From assembly GCA_022432975.1 (NCBI GenBank), contig CM039509.1, forward strand, positions 14,113,860 through 14,177,859: a DNA stretch of 64,000 nucleotides, in the 5' to 3' direction. Made by a program: the position numbers and the translations under genes. Below are positions 45,346 through 56,600 of this stretch, in pieces. The notes beneath the pieces are model-generated. The model did not search any database. It was not told the origin of the DNA and saw only the letters and a program-made list of their open reading frames with translations. Position 1 is the first letter of the stretch; each line of letters opens with the position of its first letter. This stretch comes from Begonia masoniana (lineage: Eukaryota > Streptophyta > Magnoliopsida > Cucurbitales > Begoniaceae).

Positions 45346-46831
45346 AATATCTTTCATAGTAGATGTGTTATCAAGGAAAAGATATGCTCTTTAATTATAG
45401 ATGGAGGAAGTTGTGCCAACGTGGCATCTGACGAGTTAGTTAAGAAGTTAGGATTAGAGACAACTACGCATCCCCACCCTTATAAGTTACGATGGTTAGA
45501 TGATAGGGATGATGTTAAGGTCTCTCAACAAGTGAGAGTAGATTTTGCTATGGAAAAATATCAAGATTCTGTTTTATGTGATGTCGTGCCCATGAGTGCT
45601 AGCCACTTACTTCTTGGACGACCCTGGCAATTTGATCGAAGAGTGAACCACGATAGATATTCTAACTACTATTCCCTTAAGTTTGGTGGTAAAACAATTA
45701 AGTTAGCACCTTTGACCCCCGAGGAAATATCCAAAAACAATGCCACTAGAAAAGAAGCAAAGAATAAAGCAAATCTTTTTATGACTAGAACGGAGATAGA
45801 GGCATCGGTGCTTCGAGGAGATCCCATGATCCTTATACTATTTCGAGATAGAGTTATGGAGCTAGGAGTAATCCCTGACCCTGTAAAGAAGTTGCTAAAT
45901 CAACTCCAAGATGTGTTTCTTGAGGAACTGCCCCACTACCTAATAGATTGGCCTATAGAATGAACCCTGAAGAAACCAAGAAACTCCAAGATCAAGTTCA
46001 AGATTTATTGGATAAAGGATACATACGAGAGTCAATGAGCCCCTGTGCAGTTCCCTCACTTTTGGTACCCAAGAAAGATGGAACAATGAGGATGTGTGTT
46101 GATAGCCGAGCCGTGAATCAAATTATCATAAAATATAGATACCCCATTCCTAGGCTCGAGGATATGTTGGATGAGCTCAGTGGAGCCTCAATATTTTCTA
46201 AGGTGGACCTTAAGAGCGGTTACCACCAAATTAGAATGAAAGAAGGTGAAGAGTGGAAGACGGCATTTAAGACTAAGTACGGGCTTTTTGAGTGGATGGT
46301 GATGCCCTTCGGGTTATCTAACGCGCCCAGTACCGTCATGAGACTTATGCACTACGTGCTGAAAGATTTCCTAGGAAAATTTATTGTTGTCTATTTTGAC
46401 GATATTTTGGTGTATAGTCTAGACCTCCCATAACACCTCAACCATCTTAGTGTATTTTTCCAAACCCTACGAAAAGCTCAAGTATTTGGGAATTTAAGCA
46501 AATGCTCATTCGCGTAAGATAAAGTTTATTTCCTAGGGTTTATCATTTCTAAAGATGGCATGGAAGCCGATGTTGGCAAGATCAAGGCAATTAAGGATTG
46601 ACCTACCCCCAACTCTTTAACCGAAGTACGTAGCTTCCATGGTCTGGCCTCTTTTTACCGGAGGTTCATAAAAGACTTTAGTTCAATAGTCTCACCGCTC
46701 AAGGATTGCACTAAGAAGGGAAAATAGTTTACTTGGACCCCGGCTTGCCAAAAGAGTTTTGAGCTAATCAAGGACAAGCTATGCCACTCGCCAGTGTTAG
46801 CACTCCCCGATTTTAACAAGGCATTAGAGCC
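45346..46831 (+). pseudogene. Element D protease and reverse transcriptase
   Basis: The protease region has IIDGGSCANV near 45396, the usual form for this clade, and GRPWQFDR. A deletion of about 60 bp lies between EELPH and the RT start (LAYRMNPEE), shifting frame at 45945. RT motifs are [35 protein letters not shown] and the catalytic YFDDILVYS near 46395. Further stops follow near 46434, 46516 and 46600. Just before 46832 a short deletion removes the RNase H catalytic-aspartate segment (the [14 protein letters not shown] motif seen in element F). Confidence 0.88.
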
Positions 46832-47500
46832 GTGCTCGTGCAAGAGGGAAAACCCATTGCATACTTTAGTGAGAAACTGAAAGAAGCCATGCTAAACTAC
46901 TCTACGTACGATAAGGAATTTTATGCCGTTATTAGAGCATTGGAGCATTGGCAGCACTACCTCTTGTCAAAAGAATTTGTTATCAATACTGATCATCAAT
47001 CTTTACGACACATTAAGAGTCAACATAAGTTGAATAAGAGGCATGCTAAATTGGTAGAATTTTTGGAGAGGTTCCCGTATATTCTGAAGTATGTAAAAGG
47101 AGAAAATAATGTAGTCGCCGATGCACTTTCGAGGAAACGCATTCTCCTTACCGAGCTAGGGACTCGATTCTTTGGATTTGAATGGATCAAACATAATTAC
47201 GAATTTGACCCTGACTTTGGATCTTATTACACCAAGTGCGAGGAAAAGGCTGAAGGAGAATATCGACTTATGGACGGCTATTTACTAAGGGCGGGAAAAT
47301 TATGTATACCGCAAGGAAGCATGAGGCGAAGTCTTGTAAAAGAAGCCCATTGTGGAGGATTAGCTAGTCATTTCGGGGAGAAGAAGACCCTCGATATGCT
47401 TAAGGAACACTTCTTTTGGCAACATATGAAAAGAGACGTGCACCGCATGGTGGAGACATGCGTCGTGTTCAAGAAAGCCAAGAGTAAGGTTCTACCATAA
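46832..47500 (+). pseudogene. Element D RNase H and integrase zinc finger
   Basis: Open for 222 codons: [54 protein letters not shown], then an integrase N-terminal finger in which the second cysteine pair is CVVF rather than CVVC. It ends at a TAA where Gln is expected (VLPQGLY in element F). Confidence 0.9.
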
Positions 47501-47503
47501 GGC

Positions 47504-47743
47504 TTGTATATGCCCTTACCCATTCCTTCGCACCCTTGGACTGAAGTTAGTATGGACTTCATTTTGGGATTGCCACGAACTGCTCGTAATAAGGATTCGA
47601 TCATGGTGGTTATGGATCGTTTCTCTAAGATGGCACATTTCATTCCTTGTGCAAAAACGGATGACGCCTTTTCTATAGCTGACCTATTTTTCAAAGAAAT
47701 CGTTCACCTACATGGTATACTGCATTCCATAGTGTCGGACTGA
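47504..47743 (+). pseudogene. Element D integrase core, first part
   Basis: Contains [31 protein letters not shown] and HSIVSD, then a stop. The expected RDxKFLSxFW segment is deleted (47743-47750), so the catalytic core is broken. Confidence 0.9.
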
Positions 47744-47772
47744 GCTCCTTCTAGACCACTTTATGGAAGAAG

Positions 47773-48612
47773 TTGGTGACGAAGCTGTGTTTTAGCACAT
47801 CTTTCCACCCCCAAACTGATGGGCAGACGGAAGTTGTTAACAGGACCTTAGGCTCCCTCTTACGCAGTATTGTAGGTAAGAAACTATCCAGTTGGGATGT
47901 AGTCCTTCCCGGATTGGAATTTTCCTACAATCGCACTCTTCATTCCACTACTGAGCAAACGCCCTTTGAGGTTGCCTATGGGTTTAACCCATGTACACCG
48001 TTGGACCTTGTTCCGTTACCCATTAATGAACTGGCCAACCAATCAAGAGCAAACAAGGCTGAACAAATTAAGAAATTACATGAGAACGTGCGTCAAGCCA
48101 TCGAGAAGAGAAATGCGAGAGTGGCCAAACGAGTAAACAAAGGCCGAAAAGAGGTTATCTTCAATGAAGGAGACTTGGTTTGGTTGCACCTACGAAAAGA
48201 TAGATTCCCCGACAAAAGAAAATCTAAGCTTCTTCCTCGTGCGGATGGACCCTTCAAGGTGTTGCAGCGGATCAATAACAACGCTTATAAGATTGAACTG
48301 TCTGGAGATTACGGAGTATCGGCAACGTTCAATGTCATGGACCTATCACCCTATATAAGCGATGACGAAAATTCCAAGAGGCCTGAATTAAAGGATTTGA
48401 GGTCAAATCCTCAATCACTTGGGGAGGATGATGTGCCCCGTAGGCCCATTACACGATCCCAGACCCGAGTCCACAATTTTACTAACGCACTTGTCTTTTT
48501 TGCAGGTCATGGTTCGTGTGAAGACTTGGAGGACACCGTGGACGACTTGAAGTGGGAGATTAAAGCTGGGAACGTTGACCAACCAAAACATCTACTCATG
48601 TGGAAAGACTAA
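47773..48612 (+). pseudogene. Element D integrase C-terminal part, overlapping the 3' LTR
   Basis: Starts within the core; has PQTDGQTEVVNRTL with the catalytic glutamate, then RVNKGRKEVIFNEGDLVWLH, KLLPRADGPFKVLQRI and NVMDLSPYI. The last 61 codons, from DVPRRPITRSQTR on, lie inside the 3' LTR (48429 on). CRM elements are known to encode a C-terminal CR-type motif there instead of a classical chromodomain, which is thought to direct them to centromeric chromatin. Confidence 0.88.
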
Positions 48613-49428
48613 AGAGGCACCTTAATGCTCACATGGGAATTTGTCTTCCCAAGCTTTGATATTTGTTGCTTTTTTGAAATTTCGAACTTATTGGCAAACG
48701 TTGGCCTTCTTGTTTAAACTTTATTAGATGCATGTTAGGATTAGATGGATGTTAGGATTAGATGAATGATAGGATTAGTTGGTGGCTTGGTTTGGCCCAT
48801 TGAAGTTGAAGACATGGAAGCCCACATGATGACCCATCATTCCCATTCCAAGCCCAAGCCCAAGTCCAAGCCCACCATTAGGTCTATATATTCATGGCAT
48901 TGGTGTTTGTATCTTTTTTTGGTTGATTTATGAGCACCCACAGATTTCTCTCTCAATAGAAGAAGAAGCTTGGAGCAAGGAGCTTCCAAGGTAAGGTCGG
49001 TTGACAACAACCGAGGGGTTGCGCCCCCGAACCATTCTTCTAGCTTGGTAGCTAGTTGGAGTGGATTTTGCCACCTTCTTCTCCACTCTTTTGAGAGCGG
49101 AAAACAGCAAGGAGTGGCCTTAACCGATTCCTTGAATCGAGTTATCTTCCTTGGAAGAAACTCTTGCCAGAAGCTCCATTGAAGCACTCACCGGCCGATT
49201 CTCGGAAAATAGTCCATAAATCCTTCATCTTAACGAATCTGGACCACGATTTTCACCAGCACACACCTCACTCACTTCACAAGATTCACCTAAAATTTCA
49301 TTAAGTTTCGAGCACGTTTGATATTTCTTTTACATTTTTCATTCTCGGATTTACTCGAATTTGTGTCATCCGAAGCTAACGGTCTTCTTTTGAGTTCTTG
49401 AGTCCTATTTGCAGGTCGGAGCTCATCA
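48429..49428 (+). repeat. 3' LTR of element D
   Basis: Exactly 1000 bp like the 5' LTR, TGATGTG...CTCATCA, with the TATA-like box near 48885. Substitutions are mostly transitions. Confidence 0.93.
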
Positions 49429-49433
49429 CACTT

Positions 49434-50435
49434 GCTTAAGTTACCATATAGCTTTGCTTTCCTAAGGGTTTGAAAAAGGATACTAAGGTGGTTAAGATGT
49501 TGAGGAAAGTTCAAACTATACACCAATATGTCATTGAAGTAGACGACAATGAACTTTCTTAGGAATTCTTTTAGTACATGGTGCGTTTAACGGATGATTG
49601 TACTAAGGGCACTTGATAGCCCGAATGAGATGACCATCCATTCAAACAGCTCATACTTTGTCTTGAAGATTGTCTTCCACTCGTCACCTTTTTTCATCTT
49701 TGATAACCACTCTTGAGGTCCAATTTAGAGAAAATCGAAGCTCCAGTGAGCTCATCCAACATCTTCTCGAGCCTAGGAATGAGAAATTTATATTTAATCA
49801 TAATTTGGTTAATGACTTGGCTATCAACACACATTCTCATAGTTCCATCCTTCTTTGGAACTAGCAATGTTGGCACAGTACATGAGCTCATTGATTCTCT
49901 TATATAGCCCTTGTCCAATAACTCGTGCACTTGATCTTGTAGTTTCTTGGTCTCTTTGGGAGTTCATCCTATATGCTGGTCGATTTGGTAGCATAGCCCT
50001 GGGTTGTAGATCTATTTGATGCTTTTTCCTTCGCAAGGGTGGTAATCATTGGGGTAAGTCTTTAGAAAAAAAATCTTGGTATTGATTGAGTAAATTTTGT
50101 ACGAGAACGGGTATAACTCCAAGTTCTAAAATCCTATCTCAGAATAATACCATAATCAAAGATTCTCCTCTAAGCACAGATGCTTCTAACTCTTTCTTTG
50201 TCATGAAGAGATTTTTTTTGTTCTTCTTTTCCTTCCTAACTTCATCATCTCTAGCTATTTGTTCAGGTGTCAAAGGTGCAAACTTGAACATTTTATCACC
50301 AAACTTCAAAAAGCAGTAGTTTGTATATCCTTCATGAGTCACTTTTTGATCAAATTGCAAGGGTCGGGGTAAGAGTAAGTGACTCGCACTCATTGGCACA
50401 ACATCGCATAACACTGAGTCCTTATACTTGCCCAT
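49434..50435 (-). pseudogene. Element F protease C-terminus and RT N-terminal half
   Basis: Minus strand: SHLLLPRPLQFDQKVTHEGY, then (frame-broken) [24 protein letters not shown] and FSKLDLKSGY. The RT active site near 49540 reads YFND instead of YFDD, so RT is dead even without the frame breaks. The segment stops at the element D insertion after GNLSKC. Confidence 0.87.
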
Positions 50436-50441
50436 CTCGAA

Positions 50442-50819
50442 CTAGATCAATACTTGTCTGATTACCTTGACGTCATCTTTGTCGTCTAACCATCTCAACT
50501 TGTATAGATGGAGATGCGCACTTGTCTCTAGTCCTAGCTCGGTAACCATTTCCTTTGAATCAACATTAGCACAGCTTCCTTCATCAATATTCACGGAACA
50601 TATCTTGTCTTTGACTGGGCAACAATTGTGGAATATGTTATCCCATTGACAGTCTTCTTTTGTGTTCTTGGTTATGAGGACTCGTCGCCTGACCATCAGT
50701 AGAGGTCCTTCTGAAGCGAGAACAACTTCATCCTTTGATTCGCTCTCCTCTACTACTTCCTCCTCTTCTTCGTCCTCATCTTCACTGACTAATTCACCAG
50801 TAGATTTGTTCAATACCAT
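50442..50819 (-). pseudogene. Element F acidic linker and protease
   Basis: Begins with an Asp/Glu-rich linker, then GPLLMVRRRVL, and the protease site VNIDEGSCANV (a DGG to DEG change relative to element D). Ends KDDVKVIRQ. Confidence 0.85.
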
Positions 50820-52000
50820 GGTTCATCTGTTTGGGCACTGAGCCATAAAATGGCCGGTTCTTTGGCACTTATAGCACTTGATACTACTGGTCTTAACTTT
50901 GTTGGCACTTCCTTTAGTAGTTTTGGCAATTGCGTCCTTAGGAGGCCAGTTTTTGTTGTAAGGCTTCTTGTAGTTAGACTTGGTAATGGTTTTGCTGGTT
51001 TCTGGTGGTTTAGGAGTATATTTGGAAATCTGGTTGGTCTTAAAGGTAAAGTTGGCTTTCTTCTTCCTCTTAAGTTGTCGCTCAACTTTCATAGTCATTT
51101 AGACAACTATATCTAAAGATTCTAGTAGATGCAACTCCAAAGTGTCTGCAAGGTCTTGGTTCAAACCACGAATAAACCTAGTTATGATTTGCTCTTCCAG
51201 TTCTTCACGAATTCTGAGTGTCTCAAATTCTATGAGATACTCCTCAACTGATTGACTTTCTTGTTTGAGGTCGTGTATTTACATGATCAACACTTGTTTA
51301 TAATGGCTAGGTACAAACTTTTTTGTCATGATAGACTTCATCATCCTCCAAGTGGTGATGGTGCGCCCTTTGAGACTTTAGGTTAGCCTACCAAAGTGAA
51401 GCATAACCTGTAAGCTCGACGGAAACTAGTCGGATCTTAACCTTGTTGGAGTAGTCATAACAATCGAATACTCTCTCGACCTTTTGTATCCAGTCTAAAA
51501 ATGTGACTCTATCACAAGTTCCATTGAATGGGGGACCGTGTAATTTGACATTCCTAAGGTCCTCATAATCTCTCTGTTGGTCGCGTCTAATTCCTCATTG
51601 TTCCTTCGGTTAGGTAGATGGAAATGTTCTTCTTCGTTCAAAGTCCACTCATCCTCTTCATTGTACTTAAAGTTGTGGTACCTTCTCTTAGGGTTCTCAG
51701 CCACTTTCATCATCATCCTAGGGCTCTTTGTTTCTATCTCTTATTCTAGGGTTTTCATTCTTCCTCCTAGGTGTGGTCTCTTGTGATGAGTCTCTACGGT
51801 TGTTATGTTTAAGTTAGTTCATGTTATGTTCAAGCTTGAGGTTCATGTCATGGAGTTGTTTGCTTAAGGTGCTAATTACTCTACATAGACCATTGATTTG
51901 CCCTTGCATGCTAGACTCTCCCTCTTGATGCGTATGAGCCTCGGTTTGAAGAATTTCCTTGGCCCCTTTTGGTTCTTGGTTTAATTATTTGTTTTGTTCA
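50820..52000 (-). pseudogene. Element F gag (decayed)
   Basis: A CCHC knuckle CYKCQRTGHFMAQC (50825-50875), MTMKVERQLKRKKK before it, then multiple frame breaks through the gag core to 51495-51716 (EEDEWTLNEEEHFHLPNRR) and the N-terminal region up to the LTR C2 insertion. Confidence 0.82.
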
Positions 52001-53618
52001 CTTATTGTAACACCTGGAAAATTTTTTATACGTACATAGCCTTAGATTAGGTTAAATTATGGGAGTTTAACGTTAATCCTAGGGTTATGCTAAGTATAAG
52101 AGTGAGAGAGTGAAAGTTTGAAGAGAATTTGGAGAGAAACTATAAAGTTAGAGTGGTTAGAGATTTTGTTGTTGAATTTAATGTAAATAAAAATATAAGA
52201 GAAGAAAAGAGTTTGAGGGATTGAGGAAGGAGACTTCGCGTTGGTTTAGATAAAAGAAAAAAGGAGAGGTTACTTTAGAAAAATTAAAAATTTGGTGGAA
52301 AAATTTTAAAGAGGAAAAGTTAATGTTTTAAAAGGATTAAAATTGAAGGTTAAAAGACAAAAGGCGGTCTTCTCCTTCATCTTCTCTTCCACGATTCTTC
52401 ACCCTCCATTGGTGAGTTCTCCTACCTTCATCTCTTCAATTTTAGCAAGGATTTAAGGTGGGTTTTTATGGGGTTTTATATTTTATGAATGGTAGGATAG
52501 ATTTGTGGTGTTTTGAGTGGGTTTTTGTGAGTTTTTTGAAGGGTTTGGAAACTCTAATAGGAGAGCTCCAAATTTGGTTATTCCTTGCTGTCTTTTCTTG
52601 GTAGTTTTGGTGGTTTAAGCTTAGGATGGGTTGGTTTAGGTTGTTTAGGTAGTTAGATTAGAGAATTGGTGGAAGTTGGTGAAAAATCAATTTTTGGATC
52701 AATGTTATCCGATGCTGTTTTCTGCAGAATTCGATCGGCCATACTTGTTTTATTTGTAAAATGGATTGATTCATTAGATTGTAGACATGTAGAGGTTTAC
52801 GGAATGGGTTGGATCGTTGAAATCCGAAGAAAAACGAGTAAGTTATAGTCGATTGAAGTTTGGACACTAAAAAGGAGAGAAATTCGAGATTTTGGAGTTT
52901 ATAGGTTTAGAGTTAGTTAGTTGTTGTTAGAAATATAGTGATTATTCTTTAAGTTTAGTTGTATGCTTACTAAGTGATTTTCCATTTATATGCTAGGTTA
53001 ACAAGCGAGTGATTGGTGTACTCGGAGTAATCAAATACGTACGGAGTATCCAGGTAAGTAGTGGTTGATTTTGATTGTGCCTTCGGGCCTACACCATGGA
53101 ACGGTAAGGATTTGTTTGATTGTTTGGTTGTTTGTCTTATTTTGTGTTTGAGCATTTTATTGACATGCATCATGGTTTTGAACTACGAAAATACGAGTTT
53201 TAGCATGATTTTGAAATGTAAGCATGAAACGTAAAAAGATAAGAAGAACTGCAACTTGATCTCAAGTAGAGTTGCCTCGTCGGGATTGAGTGCTCGGGTG
53301 TAGCACCCCGAGAGGGCTTCTATGAGAGATCCACGACTAAAGATACGTAATGATCGATATGGGAGGAGATCATGTATGGCAGTCCAATGGGCGGCGCCCG
53401 GATGTGTTGTGATGACCCGAATCTGTAAGTCTGGTACGATGGCTGCACGAACCGGAACCCGGATGGCGGTACGTCCGCGCGGGCGAGCCGGAAGGTGACA
53501 GGTCGTAAATAGGGGGTCGTCACAATCTCACAGCGCTTGGGGAAGTATGTGGAAATGAAACATATGTAAAGAGACCCTCCCATCATAGAAAGACGCGTTT
53601 TGGAGCTCAATTGACGAC

Positions 53619-53701
53619 GGATCCCATAAGAACTCCGAAGTTAAGAGGGCTTCGGCGAGAGTAATTCCAGGTTGGGTGACCTTCCGGGAAGTGCTCTCGC
53701 C
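53619..53701 (+). other. 5S rRNA-derived domain, Cassandra 3 left LTR
   Basis: GGATCCCATAAGAACTCCG, box A-like AAGTTAAGAGGGCTTCGG, intermediate element GCGAGAGTAATTCCAGG and box C-like GGGTGACCTTCCGGGAAG, in the order of plant 5S rRNA. Confidence 0.9.
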
Positions 53702-53787
53702 AAACAAAGCCGTGAGGGGAGGATATTGGGTTGGGGCCCAATCCCCGGAGCAGACAATATCTTGCTGGGATAAGGGGTCGTTACAAA

Positions 53788-53799
53788 TGGTATCAGAGC
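53788..53799 (+). other. Primer binding site, Cassandra 3
   Basis: TGGTATCAGAGC two bases after the left LTR. Confidence 0.92.
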
Positions 53800-54067
53800 C
53801 TGTACCCAACCGGAATTGTGGCCAACGAGGACGTTGGGCCCCCGAGGGGGGGTGATTGTGATGACCCGAATCTGTAAGTCTGGTACGATGGCTGCACGAA
53901 CCGGAACCCGGATGGCGGTACGTCCGCGCGGGCGAGCCGGAAGGTGACAGGTCGTAAATAGGGGGTCGTCACAATCTCACAGCGCTTGGGGAAGTATGTG
54001 GAAATGAAACATATGTAAAGAGACCCTCCCATCATAGCAAGACGCGTTTTGGAGCTCAATTGACGAC

Positions 54068-54150
54068 GGATCCCATAAGAACTCCGAAGTTAAGAGGGCT
54101 TCGGCGAGAGTAATTCCAGGTTGGGTGACCTTCCGGGAAGTGCTCTCGCC
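54068..54150 (+). other. 5S rRNA-derived domain, Cassandra 3 right LTR
   Basis: No differences from the left LTR copy were seen over the box A to box C core. Confidence 0.9.
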
Positions 54151-54313
54151 AAACAAAGCCGTGAGGGGAGGATATTAGGTTGTGGCCCAATCCCCGGAGC
54201 GGACAATATCTTGCTGGGATAAGGGGTCGTTACATGTGTGCTGTCTGATCTTGCTCTGCTGGGTCAAGGTGTGGCCGTCCAATGAGCAGGGCTCGGATGT
54301 GTGCCTACCTGTT

Positions 54314-55794
54314 TGTAACGCCCCCGAACCCACTCCGGCTCGGTGCGCTACTTTGCATAACAATCATGCGTTTAAAACGACGTTTAAAATAATTTTCGAT
54401 AAAATTATGACTCGGTTTTCAGGTTTTTCGAACCCTAAAAAACGGTTAGAAAACATGCCTAAAATACGTTTAAAATACGTTAGAAAATGTCGGGTTAAAA
54501 CACTTTGGAAAACTGAAATTTAAAAAAAAAAACCGAGCTGGTCTGGTTTGGACGGCTCGGGCAGCAGCAACCCCCGCGCGCGGTACCGCGCGCGAGGTGC
54601 CGATCTATCGGCGCTGTGCGCCGATTGATGCAGACTTACCTTAAAACTCCTTGCAAAACTTGAAGAAAAAGGAGGGAAGATGCCTCTAATGGCTGCCCTT
54701 GGCGTGGAGAAGAAGAAGAGAAAGAAGGAGATTTTATGCCATAAACCCTCTACTTTGCCAATTTATAAAACACATTTCCACTTTTTTTTATTTTTCCACC
54801 AAAATCACCAATTTTATAAAATGGCCCCCACCTTTTGCACTTCCCCAACTCCAACGTAAATCACCCCCCTTTCAATCCACGTTTGTCAACCTATCCAATA
54901 GAGAAAACTCACTTAGAATCAACCTAAGAAATTCTGAAGAATTTCTTAACCACAAACTAACAACCATTTAAACAATTTTTACAAACTAACGCTTAAACCC
55001 GATTTCCCATCAAGTTTTAGTGTCCAACTTCAATCGGCCATAACTTCTTCGTTTTTCAACGGATTTCAACGTGTCACCCCATTTCGTAAACCTCTACACG
55101 TCTACTATCCATTGAAATAATCAAATTAAGCAACCAAACCACTTGGCCAACTTGAAATCACAAAACCAGAATCGGTGCCCTTAATCCACAAATCCAGTTT
55201 TTTTACAATCACTCACCATAATCTAACCACCCAAACAATCTAAACTAACATATCTAAGGATTAAATCATCAAAAGAGGAAGAAACTAGCCAAGGAAAATG
55301 AAATTTTCGGAATCCCCATTTAGGGTTTTCCAAACCCTAATCAATTCCATTCAAAATACTCCTAAAACACCAACATTTAACACCTAAAGGTATACAACAC
55401 AAAACCCATGCAGACTTACCTTAAAACTCCTTGCAAAAACTTGAAGAAAAAGGAGGGAAGATGCCTCTAATGGCTGCCCTTGGCATGGAGAAGAAGAAGA
55501 GAAAGGAGGAGATTTTATGCCATAAACCCTCCACTTTGCCAATTTATAAAACACATTTCCACTTTTTTTTTTCCACCAAAATCACCAATTTTATAAAATG
55601 GCCCCCACGTTTTGCACTTCCCCAACTCCAATGTAAATCACCCTCCTTAAAATTTCCTAACCACTCCAATCTAGGGTCTCTAAATTTCTCTTCAAATTTT
55701 ACTTTATATAACATAACCCTAGAATGAACGTTAAACTCTCGTACATACTCTAAACTAGGGTTGCATACGTTTTAGGAAAATTCCGGGTGTTACA
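54314..55794 (-). repeat. LTR of element G, with duplicated promoter/exon-1 module
   Basis: Starts (minus strand) TGTAACACCCGG, ends GGGGGCGTTACA. Segments near 54628-54870 and 55405-55640 are near-identical copies. Each contains a TATAAAT box (about 54761 and 55546), a first-exon-like stretch with GGCAGCCATTAGAGGC, and a donor AAG|GTAAGT (54634-54639; 55412-55417). About 540 bp lie between them. The middle and terminal exon motifs seen in C1 and H are absent. Confidence 0.85.
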
Positions 55795-56209
55795 ATCCAC
55801 CCTCCTTACAAAAATTTTGTCCTCAAAATTTGCGTACCTGAAGAGCTCAGGATAACGCTCCATCATATCTTGCTGTCGTTCCCACGTCGCCTCCTTAATG
55901 TTGTGGTTACGCCACAACAACTTTACCAGTGGAATGTCCTTGTTGTGCAACTTCTTCACTGCATAGTCTAAAATCTCCACTAGTTTCTCCTCGTAAGACA
56001 ACGTAGGCTGCACCTCAATCTCCTGCTGCAACACTACGTGTGATGGATCCCTTAAACACTTCCCCAACATCGATACATGAAATACATTGTGCACTCCCTC
56101 CATCGAAGTAGGCAACTCCAACTGATATGTCGTTTTTCCCACTCTCTTCATGATCAGGAACGGTCAAACATACCTCGGATTCAGCTTGCCCCTCTTCCCG
56201 AACCTCATC
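55795..56209 (-). pseudogene. Element G integrase C-terminus with chromodomain
   Basis: Minus strand: [25 protein letters not shown], then a chromodomain (KLVEILDYAVKKLHNKD ... KEATWE) and ERYPELFRYANFED. The frame reads through the polypurine tract into the LTR. Element H cuts it upstream at 56209. Closely related to the element H sequence. Confidence 0.9.
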
Positions 56210-56466
56210 TGTAACACCCCGAACCCGCCCCGGGCCCGGTGCGTCACTTTGCAAACAAATCCCGTGTTTAAACGACGTTTAAAAGTAATTTAAATAAAAT
56301 ATTCGGCTCGATTTTGTAAAATTCCCGGCTCGATGTTCGGGTTTTTCGAACCCTCAAATTTTCTTGGAACACGTGTCTAAAATACGTTGGAAAAATTTCG
56401 GTTCAAAACATAGTGGAAATCAGGCGAAAAACGAAAAAAAAAAAATCAAAATTTTGCAAGGAGGGG

Positions 56467-56600
56467 CGTTGGGCGCGCGCTAGGCGTCGGGCGCGCCCAG
56501 GCCGCGCGCGGCGTGCGTGCTACGCGCGTGATGCGCGCGCGCTACGCGCGCGGCACTCGCCGCACGCGCGAGCGCATGCGCACGCTGGGGCACGCCAGCG
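56467..56600. other. GC-rich CpG block in element H LTR
   Basis: Dense GCGCGC/CGCGCG runs, homologous to the block at 15660-15830. A (A)n run precedes it. Confidence 0.85.

Larger units (their letters stand above)
35151..49428 (+). mobile_element. Element D: full-length CRM-like chromovirus, inactivated
   Basis: TSD CACTT (35146-35150, 49429-49433) and two 1000-bp LTRs (35151-36150, 48429-49428) with about ten differences in the first 290 bp. It has a tRNA-Met primer site, a leader interrupted by solo LTR E, gag-pol with several stops, frameshifts and small deletions, and a GGGGAGGA polypurine tract (48421-48428). The pol frame runs through the tract about 61 codons into the 3' LTR, a trait known for centromeric CRM elements. 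It is inserted in RT of the related element F. Confidence 0.94.
31890..52000 (-). mobile_element. Element F: decayed CRM-like gypsy element, host of several insertions
   Basis: Minus-strand gag-pol pieces lie at 49434-52000 (gag to RT), 34954-35150 (RT) and 31890-33396 (RT end to integrase). They read in order once element D and the Cassandra array are removed. The motifs [31 protein letters not shown] and RDTKFLS are those of CRM-type chromoviruses and match element D closely. Frame breaks and stops are frequent. The left end is truncated in integrase; the right end is interrupted by LTR C2 at 52006 and leaves the window. Confidence 0.85.
53408..54234 (+). mobile_element. Cassandra 3 (complete TRIM)
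   Basis: Two 378-bp LTRs (53408-53785, 53857-54234) around a 71-bp internal region; TSD TGTGT (53403-53407, 54235-54239). Starts TGTGATGACCCG and ends GGGGTCGTTACA. The internal region has the tRNA-Met primer site and a CCCGAGGGGGGG tract. Only a few differences are visible between the LTRs, so it inserted recently. Confidence 0.95.
52006..54313 (+). repeat. LTR C2 (family C), interrupted, 3' end not seen
   Basis: Starts TGTAACACCTGG after CTTAT (52001-52005, possible TSD). It has a donor-like ATTG|GTGAGT near 52410, a middle-exon motif at 52997-53053 (its first in-phase codon is TAA) with GTAAGT at 53054, and GCCTACACC at 53087-53095. It is split by Cassandra 3 and then cut by element G at 54314; the remainder should lie beyond the window. 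Confidence 0.82.
54314..56209 (-). mobile_element. Element G: Tekay-type element, 3' part, interrupted by element H
   Basis: On the minus strand it shows the end of pol (56209-55795), a polypurine tract (TAAGGAGGGTGGA) and an LTR (55794-54314). The rest is displaced to the right by element H and not in the window. The LTR is short (1481 bp) relative to other family-C LTRs and carries an internal duplication of its promoter region. Confidence 0.85.
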
